Origin: Paracentrotus lividus
Lineage: Eukaryota > Echinodermata > Echinoidea > Camarodonta > Echinidae
DNA length: 64,000 bases
Assembly: GCA_940671915.1 (NCBI GenBank)
Contig: CALNVZ010003433.1
Location: 29,870,170-29,934,169, forward strand
Direction of reading: 5' to 3'
The notes under the pieces were generated by a model. The model did no database searches. It was not told the origin of the DNA and saw only the letters and a list, made by a program, of their open reading frames with translations. The position numbers and the translations under genes were made by a program. Positions 12,281-24,074 of the stretch are shown piece by piece (position 1 is the stretch's first letter; each line of letters opens with the position of its first letter).

Positions 12281-12397
12281 TGAAGTCAAAAGGAGCCTGA
12301 GCTTTCGATCCTAGCTGAATCTTCGTCAGAGACAAAACGATTTTGTCTCTGACGAAGATTCTGCTAGGATCGAAAGCTCAGGCTCCTTTTGACTTCA
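12281..12397. repeat. Near-perfect palindrome with hammerhead-ribozyme-like core on both strands
   Basis: Two arms of about 58 bp (12281-12338, 12340-12397) are inverted copies with one obvious mismatch. On the plus strand CTGACGA (12349-12355) is followed by GATTC, loop TGCTA and GGATC (12357-12371, able to pair) and then GAAA (12372-12375). This is the order of the conserved hammerhead core: CUGANGA, stem II, GAAA. The minus strand of the left arm has the same arrangement with loop AGCTA. A very short stem III (AGC/GCU) could form; a convincing stem I was not found. Hammerheads are known from Penelope-like element termini, so this may be two such termini joined head to head. Cleavage activity is unproven. 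Confidence 0.5.
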
Positions 12398-14289
12398 TTT
12401 TACACCATTAGCTCTCCTTTATAGGATAAGCAGTTTCAGCAGTTCTCTTATTTAGTTTTTAAAGAAGTCTACCTTTATTAAAAGTTTAACTCCCAGTTAT
12501 ATAGAGGAGGAAAAGAGAATTTCAACTTAGGGCCCTCCTTTTTTTGCTCTCACATTTTCCTCACGTATATTGAGGTAATTATAAAATTGAAAAGCAAAAA
12601 GAGAATATATTAAAGGGATTATAATGTTAAGGTTTTTTCTCTTTTTATGGGGGGGGGGGGGGGGCGAGTGCATATCTTGCCTTGCTTTCAAATCAGTATA
12701 AAGCATATTTTTTGTTCACTCTCGCATTCTATCATTTAGAAAATATGAAATTGTAGCCCAAACAGATCAGACTGCCCTGCTTTCCTAATTATTGAATGGT
12801 AAATAGAGTATTTGCGCTCTTTTCGCTCACGTGATTTAAATGACATAATTTAAACAAATGGATATCAATAACCCTTCTTGACCTGGCATCAAGCTCTAAA
12901 GAGGTCATAACCATGTTTATGCTAGGGATTATCCAACTAAAGCGAATTTTAAACAAAAGTATTCAATATATTCTTGTCATATAAAAAAGGGGGGGGAATT
13001 ATTGAGTTATAAGATTAATTGCAGAGAATTCAATCAAATATGGTTTCGAACATTTTGTTTTCATTGTTTTTTTTTATTGAGTGGAAGCTCGCTTGAATTA
13101 TTAGGTTTATTAAATTTGTCCCCCCCCCCCTCCGCTAGGAAATTTAGGACCTACCTCTCGAAGCTATTACATTTATATAACCCCTATCCATGTGCAAACA
13201 ATTATCGGCCGGTTCGGGAGCTCCAACACGTGAGAGGACGCAACTATCCGCAACGCTTAAGTGTTTTTCCGCAGCCTCTTAAGTGTATTGTTTTTGGATA
13301 CTTAAACGTTTGATACGTTTAATTACGGATAGTTACGTATACCTACGGTGGACGCAAATAAACGCAAATGGACGGAACTTAAGAATTTTCCCGGATGGTC
13401 TGCGTCCTAGATACGGATAGTTACGTTCATTTACGGAAAGTTACGTTTAGTTACGGTTACTTACGTAATACGGCATCCGTAAAGATGCCCTGCGAAATTT
13501 TGAATATTTCAAAATTTCGCAGGCTTTGCGCCGTCACTGTGCGTACCGATACGGTTCAGTTTCGGACAGATACGTATACTTACGTTCCTTGCGGATGACC
13601 GCGTCCATGCTGCGTTCATGCTGCGTCCACTCAGCCAAATCTATACGCAGCGGACGTAACTAAACGTAAGTGTCTGTGTGACTGTAGCATAACTATGACG
13701 GGTAAGCATCCGTGGGGATCCGAAGAAAAGAAAATGATTTTTGGACGCAACCGGACGTAACTCAACGTAAGTGTCTGTGTGACTGTAGCATAACATTTTA
13801 TACACCTCGGCCCGTATTCCATAAACTATACTTAAGTAGTTTGTCTTAAGTCGAAGTATTTTTTCTAGGATTTTGTCCAGGAAAGTGTGTGTATCCGAAA
13901 ACGGAAAAGAGTGTACTATTATTATCATTATTATTTTCATTCAACAAAAAGGATTTTGAAATGATGAACCTAATTCAATTTTCTGTTAACAAACATTTAC
14001 ACTTTCAATCTAAACAGCACTTATTTCGGTGAATCAAGAAATCGGATTCATAAATCTGCTGGCCCTAATTGCAATGTTATTACACGACCTTAATCAGATA
14101 CTTACTCTTGTGATTGTATTTAAAAATTTCTCGCATGTACTTGCTAAGCGAAAGTGGCGACAAAGACGTCGTAGAGGATCCTAAAATAAATAAGAATGAA
14201 TTATAAATGGACAGCATAACCAATCAAACAGTATAGCAGCTTCTGCCTCATCAATGATATGTGGAACTCGATACCTGGCCAAGTTGTAA

Positions 14290-14400
14290 CCAGGCGCTCT
14301 GCATTTTAGATTTTTTTTTCAAAATGTTATGTAGGGCCTGCTGGGTGAAGAGTTTCATACATCTGAAGTGGGCAACCTGGGAAAATAAATTATTATCATT
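14290..14400 (+). mobile_element. Possible SINE/LINE 3-prime tail
   Basis: The plus strand reads CTGCTGGGTGAAGAG then GGGCAACCTGGGAAAATAA and ends in TTATTATCATTA, typical of CR1-type tails. The 5-prime limit is unclear. Confidence 0.35.
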
Positions 14401-14457
14401 AGGCCTATATTATATTGATTTAAAGTAGGTCAAATAACGCCCCCTCCCCCTACTCAG

Positions 14458-16341
14458 TGGGTCAACCATACTCCGGATTTTTAGAGATACCCCTATCAGT
14501 CGGGGAAGCAGTGTCAAATTACCCCCCTTTTAAAAGGATTTGGAAGGGAAGTTGCACTAAAATTATTCCCCTATTACTAGAGGTGGGCTATAGAGGTGTA
14601 AAAAAAGGGTCATGTTTCAGAACCAAGTTTGTGCCATCTTATTTGAAGCAGCTCGTTGTCCTGATCGATATGCCACCAATTTTAAGAAAATCGGGTGAAA
14701 ATTGTGACAGTGCGGGCCAAAAAAAAATTTTGAGGGGGCGTGGCCAAAATATGCTGAGTCATCGTTTTTCAAAAATTGAAAAAGCTGTATTTCTTTTATT
14801 AAAAGGGCTATAAAGATGATTCTGGTGTCTATTTATATGTTTATCAGCCTGATAAATCCAATGGCAGTATCAAAATTGCAAATAGTGGTGAAGAAAATAC
14901 TAAAATAGGAGAATTATAGTTTTAACCCTTTAATTACCGGTAGAGTCTCTGAGGGTACCCCTAGACAAATTGCGTTGCCCAATCAAAACTGCCGTGTTTT
15001 CAGTAATGTCGTTTCATGTCTCTTTTCCGTCCAGTCTTACGGATCATTAAATTTTGACACCAAGTTTAGTGAAATCGGACATTCAATGAGAGAATTACTT
15101 GACCTTTCGTTGCCAAAGGTCAAACCAACATTTGAAATTTTTGACATTTTGTGTACAAAACCAATGGCAAGGTCAGGTTTCTTATTTTACTCTATAAATC
15201 ACAGGTAAATCATTCTTTAGACTGGTTCTAGTATTCATTGAGAATTAAAATTGATCCAGATAATGATTTGAAGTATCAGAAGGTCTACATCTATAGAAAT
15301 TCCTATGTATTTCATTGTTTTATGAATTTCTTATGTATTCTATTGTTTTTATTCTTACATGTATATATCTATGTTTTTAATTGTTTTAGGAATTTTAATA
15401 CTTCAGGCCTTCATTTTGATTTAGTTTCATGCTAAATGATCAATAAAAACAGTCTAAAGAATGATTTACCTGTGATTTATAGAGTAAAATAGGAAATCTG
15501 ACTTTGCCATTGGTTTTGTACACAAAATGAAAAAAATTTCAAATTTTGGTTTGACCTTTGACCACGAAAAGTCAAGTAACTCTCCCGTGGAAAGTCCGAT
15601 TTCAATAAACTTGGTGTCAAAAGATTTGTGAGAATGTAAAGAAAAAAGACATGAAAAAAACATTACCGAAAACGCAGCGGTTTTGATGGAGCAACACAAT
15701 TTGTCTAGGGGTGCCCTCAGAGACCCTACCGGTAATTAAAGGGTTAAAACTATTATCTCCCGTTTTCAGTACTTTCTTCACAACCATTTGCAATTTTGAC
15801 ACTGCCATTGGATTTATCAGGCTGATAAACATATAAATAGACACCAGATATCATTTTATAGCCCTTTTAATAAAAAGAATTACAGCTTTTTCAAATTTTG
15901 AAAAACGATGACTCAGCATTTTTTGGCCACGCCCCTCAAAATCGTTTTTTGGTCCGCACTGTCTCAATTTTCACCCGATTTTTCTAAAATTGGTGGCATA
16001 TCGATCAGGACAACGAGCTGCTTCAAATAAGATAGCACAAACTTGGTTCTGAAACATGACCTATTTATAGCCCACCTCTACTATTACAGGCTTTTGGAGG
16101 GGTAGCCAATAAAAGTACCCCCTTCTACAGGTTTTTGGACCATATTCGGGACCTTATTTCAAGATTGGTCTTCAAGAATTGAAAACTAGCCTACCCCTAA
16201 TTAAAGAACAGGTCGGGGGGGGGGGGGAAATGCTAAAAGACCCCTATTTCAATGATTTCTCTTTTTTTTACCCGACTGAGCCCCTTAAATGTAACTCTTC
16301 TCCACAAAAAATCGAGAAGACGCAAACGTGTATGGTTGACC
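14458..16341. mobile_element. Long foldback element, arms about 650 bp
   Basis: Bases about 14570-15227 and 15451-16090 are inverted copies with scattered differences, for example GATATGCCACCAATTTT against AAAATTGGTGGCATATC, separated by a loop of about 220 bp. A short outer pair (GGTCAACCATA near 14459 and TATGGTTGACC near 16330) suggests the true ends. Long open frames in the arms (14457-14813, 14975-15208 and mirror frames on the minus strand) come from this repeat and have no recognised domain. Confidence 0.7.
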
Positions 16342-17158
16342 GCCTGAGGAGGGAGGGGGGGGGGGGAAGGCGGCGGGAAATAATGTTACTCATTGTTTCT
16401 ATCGAATTTCATGCATGGCTTTACCCAACTTTATTGAGCTCATATGTCGGCCTACATCTCTAAAGCCTTTTTTTTTGTCGATCATGTATCTTCTGAAAGG
16501 GGAAACTTCCCCCTTTTTATGATGATTGAGAGCAAATCAGACCGTCAGTAATTAGTATGTCTAAAAACGGAAATACAAGAAGAAGAAAAGGCCCTAGAAA
16601 TATATAGTCTGTGTAAAAAAAAAATAATGGTACAGTCGGGGAAAGTAATTAAGGTGTGAAATCTTTTCATATAATGTGTGCATGTGGTATCAAATTAAAG
16701 CCATTTTTTTTTTATTGTTCATGCGCTTTGTTCTTTATAATTTGCTTTTGTAAAACAAAAGCTATACTAAGTTTTGTGCGACAAGGAACAACTCGAAATA
16801 TACGCACTTCTATTGTTCTGGAGCGCTGAATCCATGGCCATTATGCGAAATCTATACACAAAGAAATGAAACCGTGTGAAAAATGGATTTTTCCTGATTG
16901 TAGAAAACTAGTCATATCTAAAAAATTACAGCACAAAATGTGATGAAAAAAATTGCTGCAGAAAGTCTGATATCCTGCTTTATGAAAATACCAAACAATA
17001 CCAGGTTGTAATTTATCTTCATACTATAAAACATGTTTTCCACTTCTACCATTTTATTTGACGCAGACTCACAAAAAGTTCCGCAAATCGAATTTGGTCC
17101 ATGATAACTTTTCAGGTACGCTTTGGTTATTCCTGATATTCATACGATTGGAAAGATT
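16342..17158. other. Gene-free stretch
   Basis: AT-rich, with G runs around 16355 and T runs. No domain, RNA gene or element boundary recognised. Confidence 0.55.
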
Positions 17159-17160
17159 AA

Positions 17161-17400
17161 GGCCTCGTCACACCGAGTCCGGTCCGGCTCACGGCACGGG
17201 CCCGTTCCGGTTCAACAATGGGCAAAAACGGTCGAAATGAATCGGCCGTGTACTATTGCAATGAGACTGGTCACAACAAACACGGGCTATGCCGTACTAG
17301 CCGGAACGGCAACCGGTACGGTTTTTATGGGAGAGCTCATGGAGCGATTTGAGACGGTTTGCCGTACCGGTCACCGGACCGGACTCGGTGTGACGAGGCC
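17161..17400. mobile_element. 240-bp GC-rich hairpin MITE (GGCCTCGTCACACCGAG ends)
   Basis: The ends GGCCTCGTCACACCGAGTCC and GGACTCGGTGTGACGAGGCC are perfect inverted complements, extended inward by GGTCCGG/CCGGACC. The interior has CCGGT-type words. It is clearly more GC-rich than its surroundings. No coding capacity; the 17123-17521 frame is incidental. No clean target-site duplication was identified. Confidence 0.8.
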
Positions 17401-17559
17401 TTTATTTATTCCCCTCTTTATGTATCCTATTTGTAATGATTGTATCATGCTTCAATGCACAGCATATCAGAATATAGAGGAAAGTAAAAAAGTCAAATGT
17501 TGTAAAATGCATTTTCATTGATCGCATTAAAGTTCCACAACTGGAGTTTAGGTCCTGAT

Positions 17560-18666
17560 CAGTGGCGTATCTAGGGTCAAGTGCGCCAGGGGCAAATATT
17601 GACTTTTGCGCCCCCCCCCCCCCGGTCTACTCCAGTGCCGCTCAACGATTTGTTTTAGTTTATTGTACCAGTGGCATATGTCCCCAGACCTGGGGATAAT
17701 TTTCCGTCCATACATACACGTAGCTTATCAATTTTTGTTTCCTCTGCAAATATTTTAATTTAATGCGAGCGCGAAGCGCGAGCGGAAAATTTTGAGTTCT
17801 TGCATTACTCCAAATCTTGCATTAAAGAATCATGAATACTGATTTCCTTATCAACGAAGGTACAATTAAGAAAAAATGCCTAACCTTCGGGTTGCACAAA
17901 ATGTTTTGGGAGTTGTATGCATCAGATTTTTTTTTTGTAGGAAATATAATTTTAAGCATTCTTTGTTGGTCTTCCACAAATTATTTTGAAACACATAATA
18001 TAATGCGAGCGCGAAGCGAGAGCGAAAAATTCTAGAGCTCTAATCTTGAATAAACTTTGCAAGGAACAGGTATTGACATCGAATGGTCATAAAATACGGA
18101 AACAAAGACAATTGATAATGATGAAGGAATTACTAAGAGGGACCTTGATGTTTATCTGAAGCAGAGGGGGAGGGGCAAATTGATCTTAAAATTTGATTTG
18201 CCATATTGATCTTAAACTATTTAAAGGGGGCTCCAAATTAAATCGAAACTCAGGAGATGTCAAATTGGTCTTAAAATGAGGATTAGGAGGGCACACAATT
18301 GATCTTAACCTTTATAGAGGGACGCTAAATTGAAGTTAAGGGGGCGCAAAATTGACCTGAAACTAAGATCAAAGGTACTAAACCTAAAACATGACTAGAA
18401 ACTTTGGGACGCCCAAAAATTTAAACTTAGTGGTGCTATGTAGGGGGCGCCGAAATAATAATGGGAGGAAAGCATGGCCCCAATATCCACTGTGGATCAC
18501 CGATCTCCTATTTCTTCTTCTCTTCTTCTTCTTCTTCTTCTTCTTCTTCTTCTTCTTTCCTTTCTTCTTCTTCTTTTTTCTTTTTTTCTTCTTCCTTTTT
18601 TGCGCCCCCCTGAGGCTCCGCCCGGGGCACGTGCCCCCCTTGCCCCCCCCCCTAGATACGCCACTG
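17560..18666. mobile_element. Non-autonomous hAT-like transposon with 8-bp target-site duplication
   Basis: The ends CAGTGGCGTATCTAGGG and CCCTAGATACGCCACTG are inverted complements. The 8-bp word GTCCTGAT flanks both sides (17552-17559 and 18667-18674), the hAT signature. Subterminal DNA has C and G tracts, and the interior includes the twice-used word GCGAGCGCGAAGCG (near 17765 and 18005) and a TTC microsatellite. No transposase frame remains in the 1107 bp. Confidence 0.88.
18513..18600. repeat. TTC microsatellite
   Basis: (CTT)n with minor interruptions inside the hAT-like element; it generates the poly-F and poly-L open frames here. Confidence 0.9.
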
Positions 18667-18674
18667 GTCCTGAT

Positions 18675-19664
18675 AACTTTGGGGATATTTTCTAATTTTT
18701 ATTGAATTTTAAACCATTGTCAAGATCATTTATTCCTCTCTTGATCGATACATAATTTGTCATGTTGATGTCATGCCCGGGTCCATATAACTCCTGAATA
18801 CCACCTGAATACATGGCAAAGCGAAAGATAATTTTCAGTTTAAATTTCTGTAACACAACACTGAACCTTGATGCATCTTGATGTGGAATTTTAATCATTA
18901 TTATTTTTTATAAGGGCAAAATAAATATCCTTTCCGGACATTAAAATTTGGAGCATTTTTCATTTTCATTCTTCTTTTTATTGATACCCTATTTGCAATA
19001 GTAATATCATATTTGCATGCACATTACTCATGAATATAATGCAATGTAAATAATGAAAATTTGCGAAATGCATTGTTATTTATCGCAACAGAACATAATA
19101 CTCACAAAAGGCATTCAATTTGCAACATTTAACTTCTGACTTGTCCTAAAATTCTTTCAGGTGTTCTGTTCATACAAGAACAACACTATCGTTACAATTA
19201 GGGTGTCATTGAAAATGAATAAATGAACTTGACAATGGTATAAAATGCAATAAAAATTATAAAATACCGGAAAAGTTATGAGAGTAAAGTCTTGTGGAAC
19301 TTTAATGTGATCAATGAAAATGCACTTTACAACAAAAATTAACTTAAAATTGCTACAAACCTTACATAATTAAAATAGGGCTTTCCCACTACTGAGAGAA
19401 TGAGGGGAGGGGGGGGGGGATCTGATTTAAGACGTTGAAACGGCGATTATACATAAGATTTACTGTTTTCAGAAGAGTTTCATTTGGTATTTCAAAACTT
19501 TTTTTTAGACGAGGCATCAAAACTATGGCAGGAATAAACTGCATGCGGCGGATCAGAAGGCTAACATTCTTGACCTCGTGTTTTAGATGGCAAGTATGTA
19601 ATCTCAGGCGCGTACCCAGGATCTAACACCCGGTGGCCCGACCTGATTTTGGTGACCCTATATA
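18675..19664. other. Gene-free stretch
   Basis: AT-rich sequence containing one arm of the inverted pair noted at 17485-19345. A fragment GGCGCGTACCCAGGATC near 19610 resembles a solo end of a hAT-type repeat. Nothing coding recognised. Confidence 0.5.
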
Positions 19665-19985
19665 CACTCTAAAAAATATATGTATTTTTACAGCAAATCT
19701 GCTGTCAGCAGAGTCGCCATAAAAAATGTAATTCAAAAAAGTTTTGTTGTAAGTTTCTCCTGCAAATAATTACGTGAGAAATATAATATATACATCAGGA
19801 GTAACACATTTGTTCCGTTTTAACCAAATACGTATGCTATAAAACTCTAATGATATTTTTCCTTCTCTTTCATCAATTCTTAAGGGAGAAATTTACAACA
19901 AAACTGTATTTTAAATTACATTTTTGTATGGCGACTCTGCTGACATCACTTTGCTGTATTTTTTCTGTATTTTTGTTTTACAGTG
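19665..19985. mobile_element. 321-bp CACT-ended MITE with 2-bp TA duplication
   Basis: Starts CACTCTAAAAAATA and ends TTTACAGTG, flanked by TA on both sides (19663-19664, 19986-19987). The arms are inverted over about 120 bp (GCAGAGTCGCCAT against ATGGCGACTCTGC). CACTR ends with a 2-bp duplication fit EnSpm/CACTA-type non-autonomous elements and match the ends at 20682, 50624 and 57349. Confidence 0.75.
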
Positions 19986-20681
19986 TACTTTTCAATAAAA
20001 TGTCCCCATGCATACATATTACGGCTAAAATGCCCTTTGACTTAAAAAAAAAAAAAATTATATGAAGCCCTTTTAAAGTTAAATTCGTTAAACTTTGCAT
20101 TTTTTTGTCTCATGATAACCCGAAAACAAGGCACATTAAGCCCATTTTTGTTTATATATTTTTGAATGGCGCATTTGTGGGGGAAAATGTAATGATAATG
20201 AAATATTAACACCTCGCTGAAGCGATTTTATTATTTTTTTTTTTTAAGGTAATGGTCAAGGCCCTTTTGCATAAAAATTGCGATTCTAGGCATCTCCTAA
20301 CATCAGGATCGTGTATTTAGGATGAGAGTGTTTTTTTTATTTTTTTTTTTTATTACGTTCAATTGCAACTTTTACTCAAGAGGGCTTACAGAGCATAACA
20401 TTTTGAGGCACCTTAGGGGTTTCAATTTTTCAAAGATTCTCTCCAATAAACTATCACAGGTGGGAGCTGCAATTTGTCCATAAAAACGGTTTGAAAGCAA
20501 GCCTTTGTATTTTTTAAATATATAATAACAATACTCAAAGTTTAAAGGGGAAGTCCGGACCCAAAATAAGTTGTTTTTATCAAAAGAAGACAAACTAGAA
20601 AAACAGATTACTCATAAGAAAGTTATTATTTTTTTTACAATGCAACAAAATCTGATCACTATACCAAATAGGAAACCGCTG

Positions 20682-21512
20682 CACTGAAAAGATAACTTTG
20701 TCACAAGGCCAGATTAATTCGTCAATCGGGGTAAAATAATTTGTTTTGCGATATAACTGTGAAATGACAAACTCATGGTAGTATACATAACAAATTGATC
20801 GAGCACTATTACAAAGTTTCAACTGGTGTTGACAAAAACAAACTTGCGCATGACTGATTTATTTGCGTGACGACTCTTCGCAACCGTAATTGACAAATCC
20901 TCTTCGCAGTCAATGTAGAAATGACGATTTTAAGTCGGCCATAACGAATTATAATACAAATTATTTGCTGAAAAACAAATCAATTTGTTGACGCAAAATG
21001 CATGACAAATTTAGCTCCTGAAGACAGTTTGGGAAACCCCGCACATAATCAGCGTCTTCGAATCACTCGCCGGTCGCCGTGATTTAGCTGCGTGGCAAGG
21101 CTTGAGCTGGCAAGTGTTGACTGGATTTGATGTATTTTGAATTTGTTTCCTCAGGAATTTCGAGGTTCTATTAAAACTGACAAAAATATTAACTATCTGT
21201 ATTGTTTGTTTATTACAGGTGTGTTTTCTGACTGTTACATGACAAATTAACGTCAAAATGCAGTACAAATTGATGAATGAAAAAAACAAATTGAAAAATG
21301 AGAATGAGGAATTAAAATGTTGCAATGACAAACTTTGAAAAAGGTTTGTCAAATTAGACCACTTTTCATGACAAATTAAAATTCGTCATGTTATGGTGCA
21401 TGACAAATCTATAATGACAAATCTTTGGCATGACAAATTTATTAATTTGTTAAATTAAACCACATTAATGACAAATTTATATTTGTCAATTGACAAAGTT
21501 ATCTTTTCAGTG
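20682..21512. mobile_element. CACTGAAAAGATAAC-ended element, EnSpm/CACTA-like
   Basis: The 831-bp unit has ends CACTGAAAAGATAACTTTG and CAAAGTTATCTTTTCAGTG with TG flanking both sides (20680-20681, 21513-21514). The subterminal regions repeat the words GACAAATT and AATTTGTC many times in both orientations, resembling transposase-binding arrays. No transposase recognised. Confidence 0.78.
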
Positions 21513-21786
21513 TGTGATGTCAAAGGGGCACTACTTGCTATATATGTTCTATATTGTTTTATCATAATTTAAATCTATTTGCCAAGATAAAGTTTTCCTC
21601 ATAACTTTCCCTGAGTTGAATTGATGGAAATATGCTATTCCATCTATGCATTATGCAAAAAGGATTATTGTGCATAAAGTGATATTTTGTTTTTGGTGAA
21701 TTTTAACATTCATGAATATCTTTTTTCCTATACTGATAACATACTTAAAATCTTTGTTTTTGTATTTATAAACACAACATCAAAAG

Positions 21787-21925
21787 CAGTAGCGGACGCA
21801 GACCGGAGTCACACAATGAACTTACCGGGCCCTTGCGTAAACATAATAGAGCCGCTTTTGTCCCCAGACAATTGGGCCCCCGAAATGTATTCAATTCGAT
21901 TTTCTTGGGTCCGCGCCTGAAAAGT
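21787..21925. repeat. Short repeat, inverted relative to a copy at 41548-41650
   Basis: Contains ATAGAGCCGCTTTTGTCCC and CAGACAATTGGGCC. The complementary sequences occur near 41590-41640. Ends of AGCGGACGCAGACC and GGTCCGCGCCTG type suggest a small hAT-like element; its target duplication was not resolved. Confidence 0.5.
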
Positions 21926-21959
21926 AAGACCCCCCCTTTAAAAATCCCTATCAAATATT

Positions 21960-23130
21960 CCAGTATAACAAATTATTCAAGTTGAAACCAAGCATGGAAT
22001 ATAGCTAGCGTTGTGAGGAATCGGTTTCTCGAAAATTAGCGACATCCGTTTCTTAACCCTATTCAGACTGGGGGGGGGGGGTCAATTTGACCCCCCTGTA
22101 CAAAATCCGCGACTGCCGCGCAACCGCTGCAAATCGCCACTCGGCGCTCTATGACTTTTTTTTTTCAAGTGTCCCGGAACTTTTGACACCAAGTTCGAAA
22201 AAATGGGACACTCCGTTGTTGCGTTACGCAATATTATGTAATCGCATGTCAGGCCAAAATTGAACGAAAATCGTCATTTTGCATTCGTTTGTGTACAAAA
22301 TACTGCTTTTCCTAAATTGCTTTATAACACTGATAATTGTGCCATCTGAGCCTTTTGATTGATTAAATATGTCTTTATATTGGTCAAGAAACATTTCTCA
22401 AGCTTAAAAAATTACAAAAACAAAGAAATACGTAATAAATAAAAACAATAGAATACAAAAGAAATTCACAAAACAATAGAATACATAAGAATTAATTTGA
22501 AATTTCTGAATTTGTCAATTCAATACTGTTGACTTTGCTACTCAGCAACTTTTAGAAAAAATTTGAGCTTCATAACTCTGTTTATTAATGAAATATTAAC
22601 GATTTCAATAAAAAAGCATCTAATTTGCATACATGAGTATGCATAAATTAGCATAAATTAAATATGTGAAAAATTTTTCTGAAAAAAATATATCAGCGAT
22701 ACCCTTCACATGTGCAGCGACATTCGTGCAAAATTTCGCGGCGATCGGACTATCCGCGGCTGAGATCTCAGGGGGGGGGGGGGGTCAAATTGACCCCCCA
22801 GTCAAAATCTCCTCTTGAAAAGCCCAGTCTGAATAGGGTTAACGGCTGAATGAGCACAACATTAAGAAAAAATAACGCTTTTTCAAAAACAGCAAATCTG
22901 TTGCAAGCATTAATGCCAACACTAACCTTGCTGATCTAGCCCAGATGTTGGAAGAACATTGGAATGCCATCTCCTCAGCAAAGATTTTGCAGTTTTTGAA
23001 AAAGCGCCTTTTTGTGTTCATGTTGTGCTCATTCAGCCGTGTAAAGTCATGGATGTCACTAATTTTCGGGAATATACTTCCTAACACCATAATTATATTC
23101 TATGCTTGGTTTCAACATTAATAATTCATT
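21960..23130. mobile_element. Foldback element interrupted by a piggyBac-like copy
   Basis: About 21975-22050 (GAAACCAAGCATGGAATATA and following) is the inverse of about 23040-23125. Inside on the right, 22848-23042 forms a second hairpin (TGAATGAGCACAACAT against ATGTTGTGCTCATTCA). The arms bracket the 22057-22838 insertion. Confidence 0.6.
22057..22838. mobile_element. piggyBac-like non-autonomous element (TTAA-CCCTATTCAGACT)
   Basis: The ends CCCTATTCAGACTGGG and CCCAGTCTGAATAGGG are perfect inverted complements and TTAA flanks both sides (22053-22056, 22839-22842). TTAA followed by CCCT is the classical piggyBac terminus. G runs and TCAATTTGACCCCCC words sit just inside each end. The 782-bp interior has no transposase. 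Confidence 0.82.
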
Positions 23131-23504
23131 ATAAAAGGAGATTTTATGGGTTTCTTTAGGGGGAACTTACTTTTGATGATGTGTTTAGGTGGTTCTCCTG
23201 ATTTTACAATGTCAGTATAAATGCAATAGCATATGCCATCAATATAACTTGGGCAAAGTTACGAGGAAAAGAGTTTCTTAACAAGTAAAGTGAATATTTA
23301 TCATAAAAAATATAGAAAATGCATGGCAAGTAGTGCAACTATGACATCACAGCTGTTGCCAATCAGATTATTTTTGCGTCGTAAAGAAATCAACTACTTT
23401 CTTATTAGTAGTCCAATTTTCTTAAAACTTTTTAAAATCTGTTTTTTATAATTTTTCTCCTTTTGATAAGAACAACTTATTTTGAGTTCGGACTTCCCCT
23501 TTAA

Positions 23505-24074
23505 AATTTGAGTTAGCATTTGGGGCAATCTAAGCTAAAGGTCAATTTTATGTTTAAGTTTAAGATTGATTCGGCGCCGTGAAGTTTAAGTTCAGTTTTT
23601 TTTCCTCACCTTTTTGGCGCCCTCCTTCACACCCACCCCATGATCATGGCCGCCAGCATCCCCCCGAATACAAGTATGTGTATCGCCAGCTAAAATTGTG
23701 CACCCGACTTGCATTGTTGAGAGTAAATGCTTGCGGTCTCCTGTTGCCATGGTTGTACAGCCTGATAAAGATGGAGGCTAGGCCTATTTATAAAATATGA
23801 TGCCTCACATGTTCTATTTTTTTTTGCTTCAAAAGTTGACCAGCACTTTTAAACATTCAAATTTTAGACAATGTGTGATTATCAAAATGTATGATTGGTT
23901 TGCACTCACCCGATAAAGACGCCATCGATACGAGGTTCATTCTCAGACAAACGTCTTAATTGGTGAAGAAAAAAAAAAGTGAAAATGAGATTATTAGAAT
24001 GAGTTCAAAAACGCAGATTATGACATTACTAGTGCCACACTAGTATACACACAAAAGAGGTGTCATCAGAAAAG
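23505..24074. other. Gene-free stretch
   Basis: No recognised coding sequence or element; the 23579-23800 frame has no domain. Confidence 0.5.

Larger units (their letters stand above)
11351..13792. mobile_element. Foldback element with TTACG-word repeats (ends TGCTACAGTCACACAG)
   Basis: The left end (about 11351-11450) and right end (about 13690-13792) are inverted copies over roughly 100 bp, including TACAGTCACACAG and GGATCCCCACGGATGC. Subterminal DNA at both sides is packed with variants of the word TTACG (TTACGTTTAG, CACTTACG). The right terminus is partly duplicated: a second copy of the extreme end sits at about 13646-13692. Inside are a small hAT-like element (11735-11870) and a palindrome (12281-12397). 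No transposase recognised; superfamily unresolved. Confidence 0.7.
17485..19345. repeat. Inverted pair spanning the hAT-like insertion
   Basis: A stretch near 17495-17545 (CATTTTCATTGATCGCATT and AAAGTTCCACAA) recurs inverted near 19292-19340. This suggests an older foldback element of about 1.9 kb whose middle received the hAT-like element at 17560. The outer ends were not fixed. Confidence 0.5.
20546..23500. mobile_element. TTAA-flanked element (Kolobok-like ends), heavily nested
   Basis: The left end AGGGGAAGTCCGGAC and right end GTTCGGACTTCCCCT are inverted, continuing inward through AATAAGTTGTT and AACAACTTATT. TTAA flanks both sides (20542-20545, 23501-23504). Ends of AGGGGAAGT type with TTAA targets are familiar from echinoderm genomes and suggest Kolobok-type elements (from memory). 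Other elements have inserted inside: CACTG-ended at 20682, a short repeat at 21787, and a foldback with a piggyBac-like core at 21960-23130. Confidence 0.75.

Noticed and set aside
13641..13940. 99-residue minus-strand frame and its neighbours
   Set aside because: They repeat phrases such as ATVTQTL because they cross duplicated transposon ends; not a gene.
14457..14813. 118-residue plus-strand frame
   Set aside because: Lies in the arm of a foldback element with mirrored frames on the other arm; no domain.
18391..18705. Open frames with poly-F and poly-L
   Set aside because: Produced by the TTC microsatellite in the hAT-like element.
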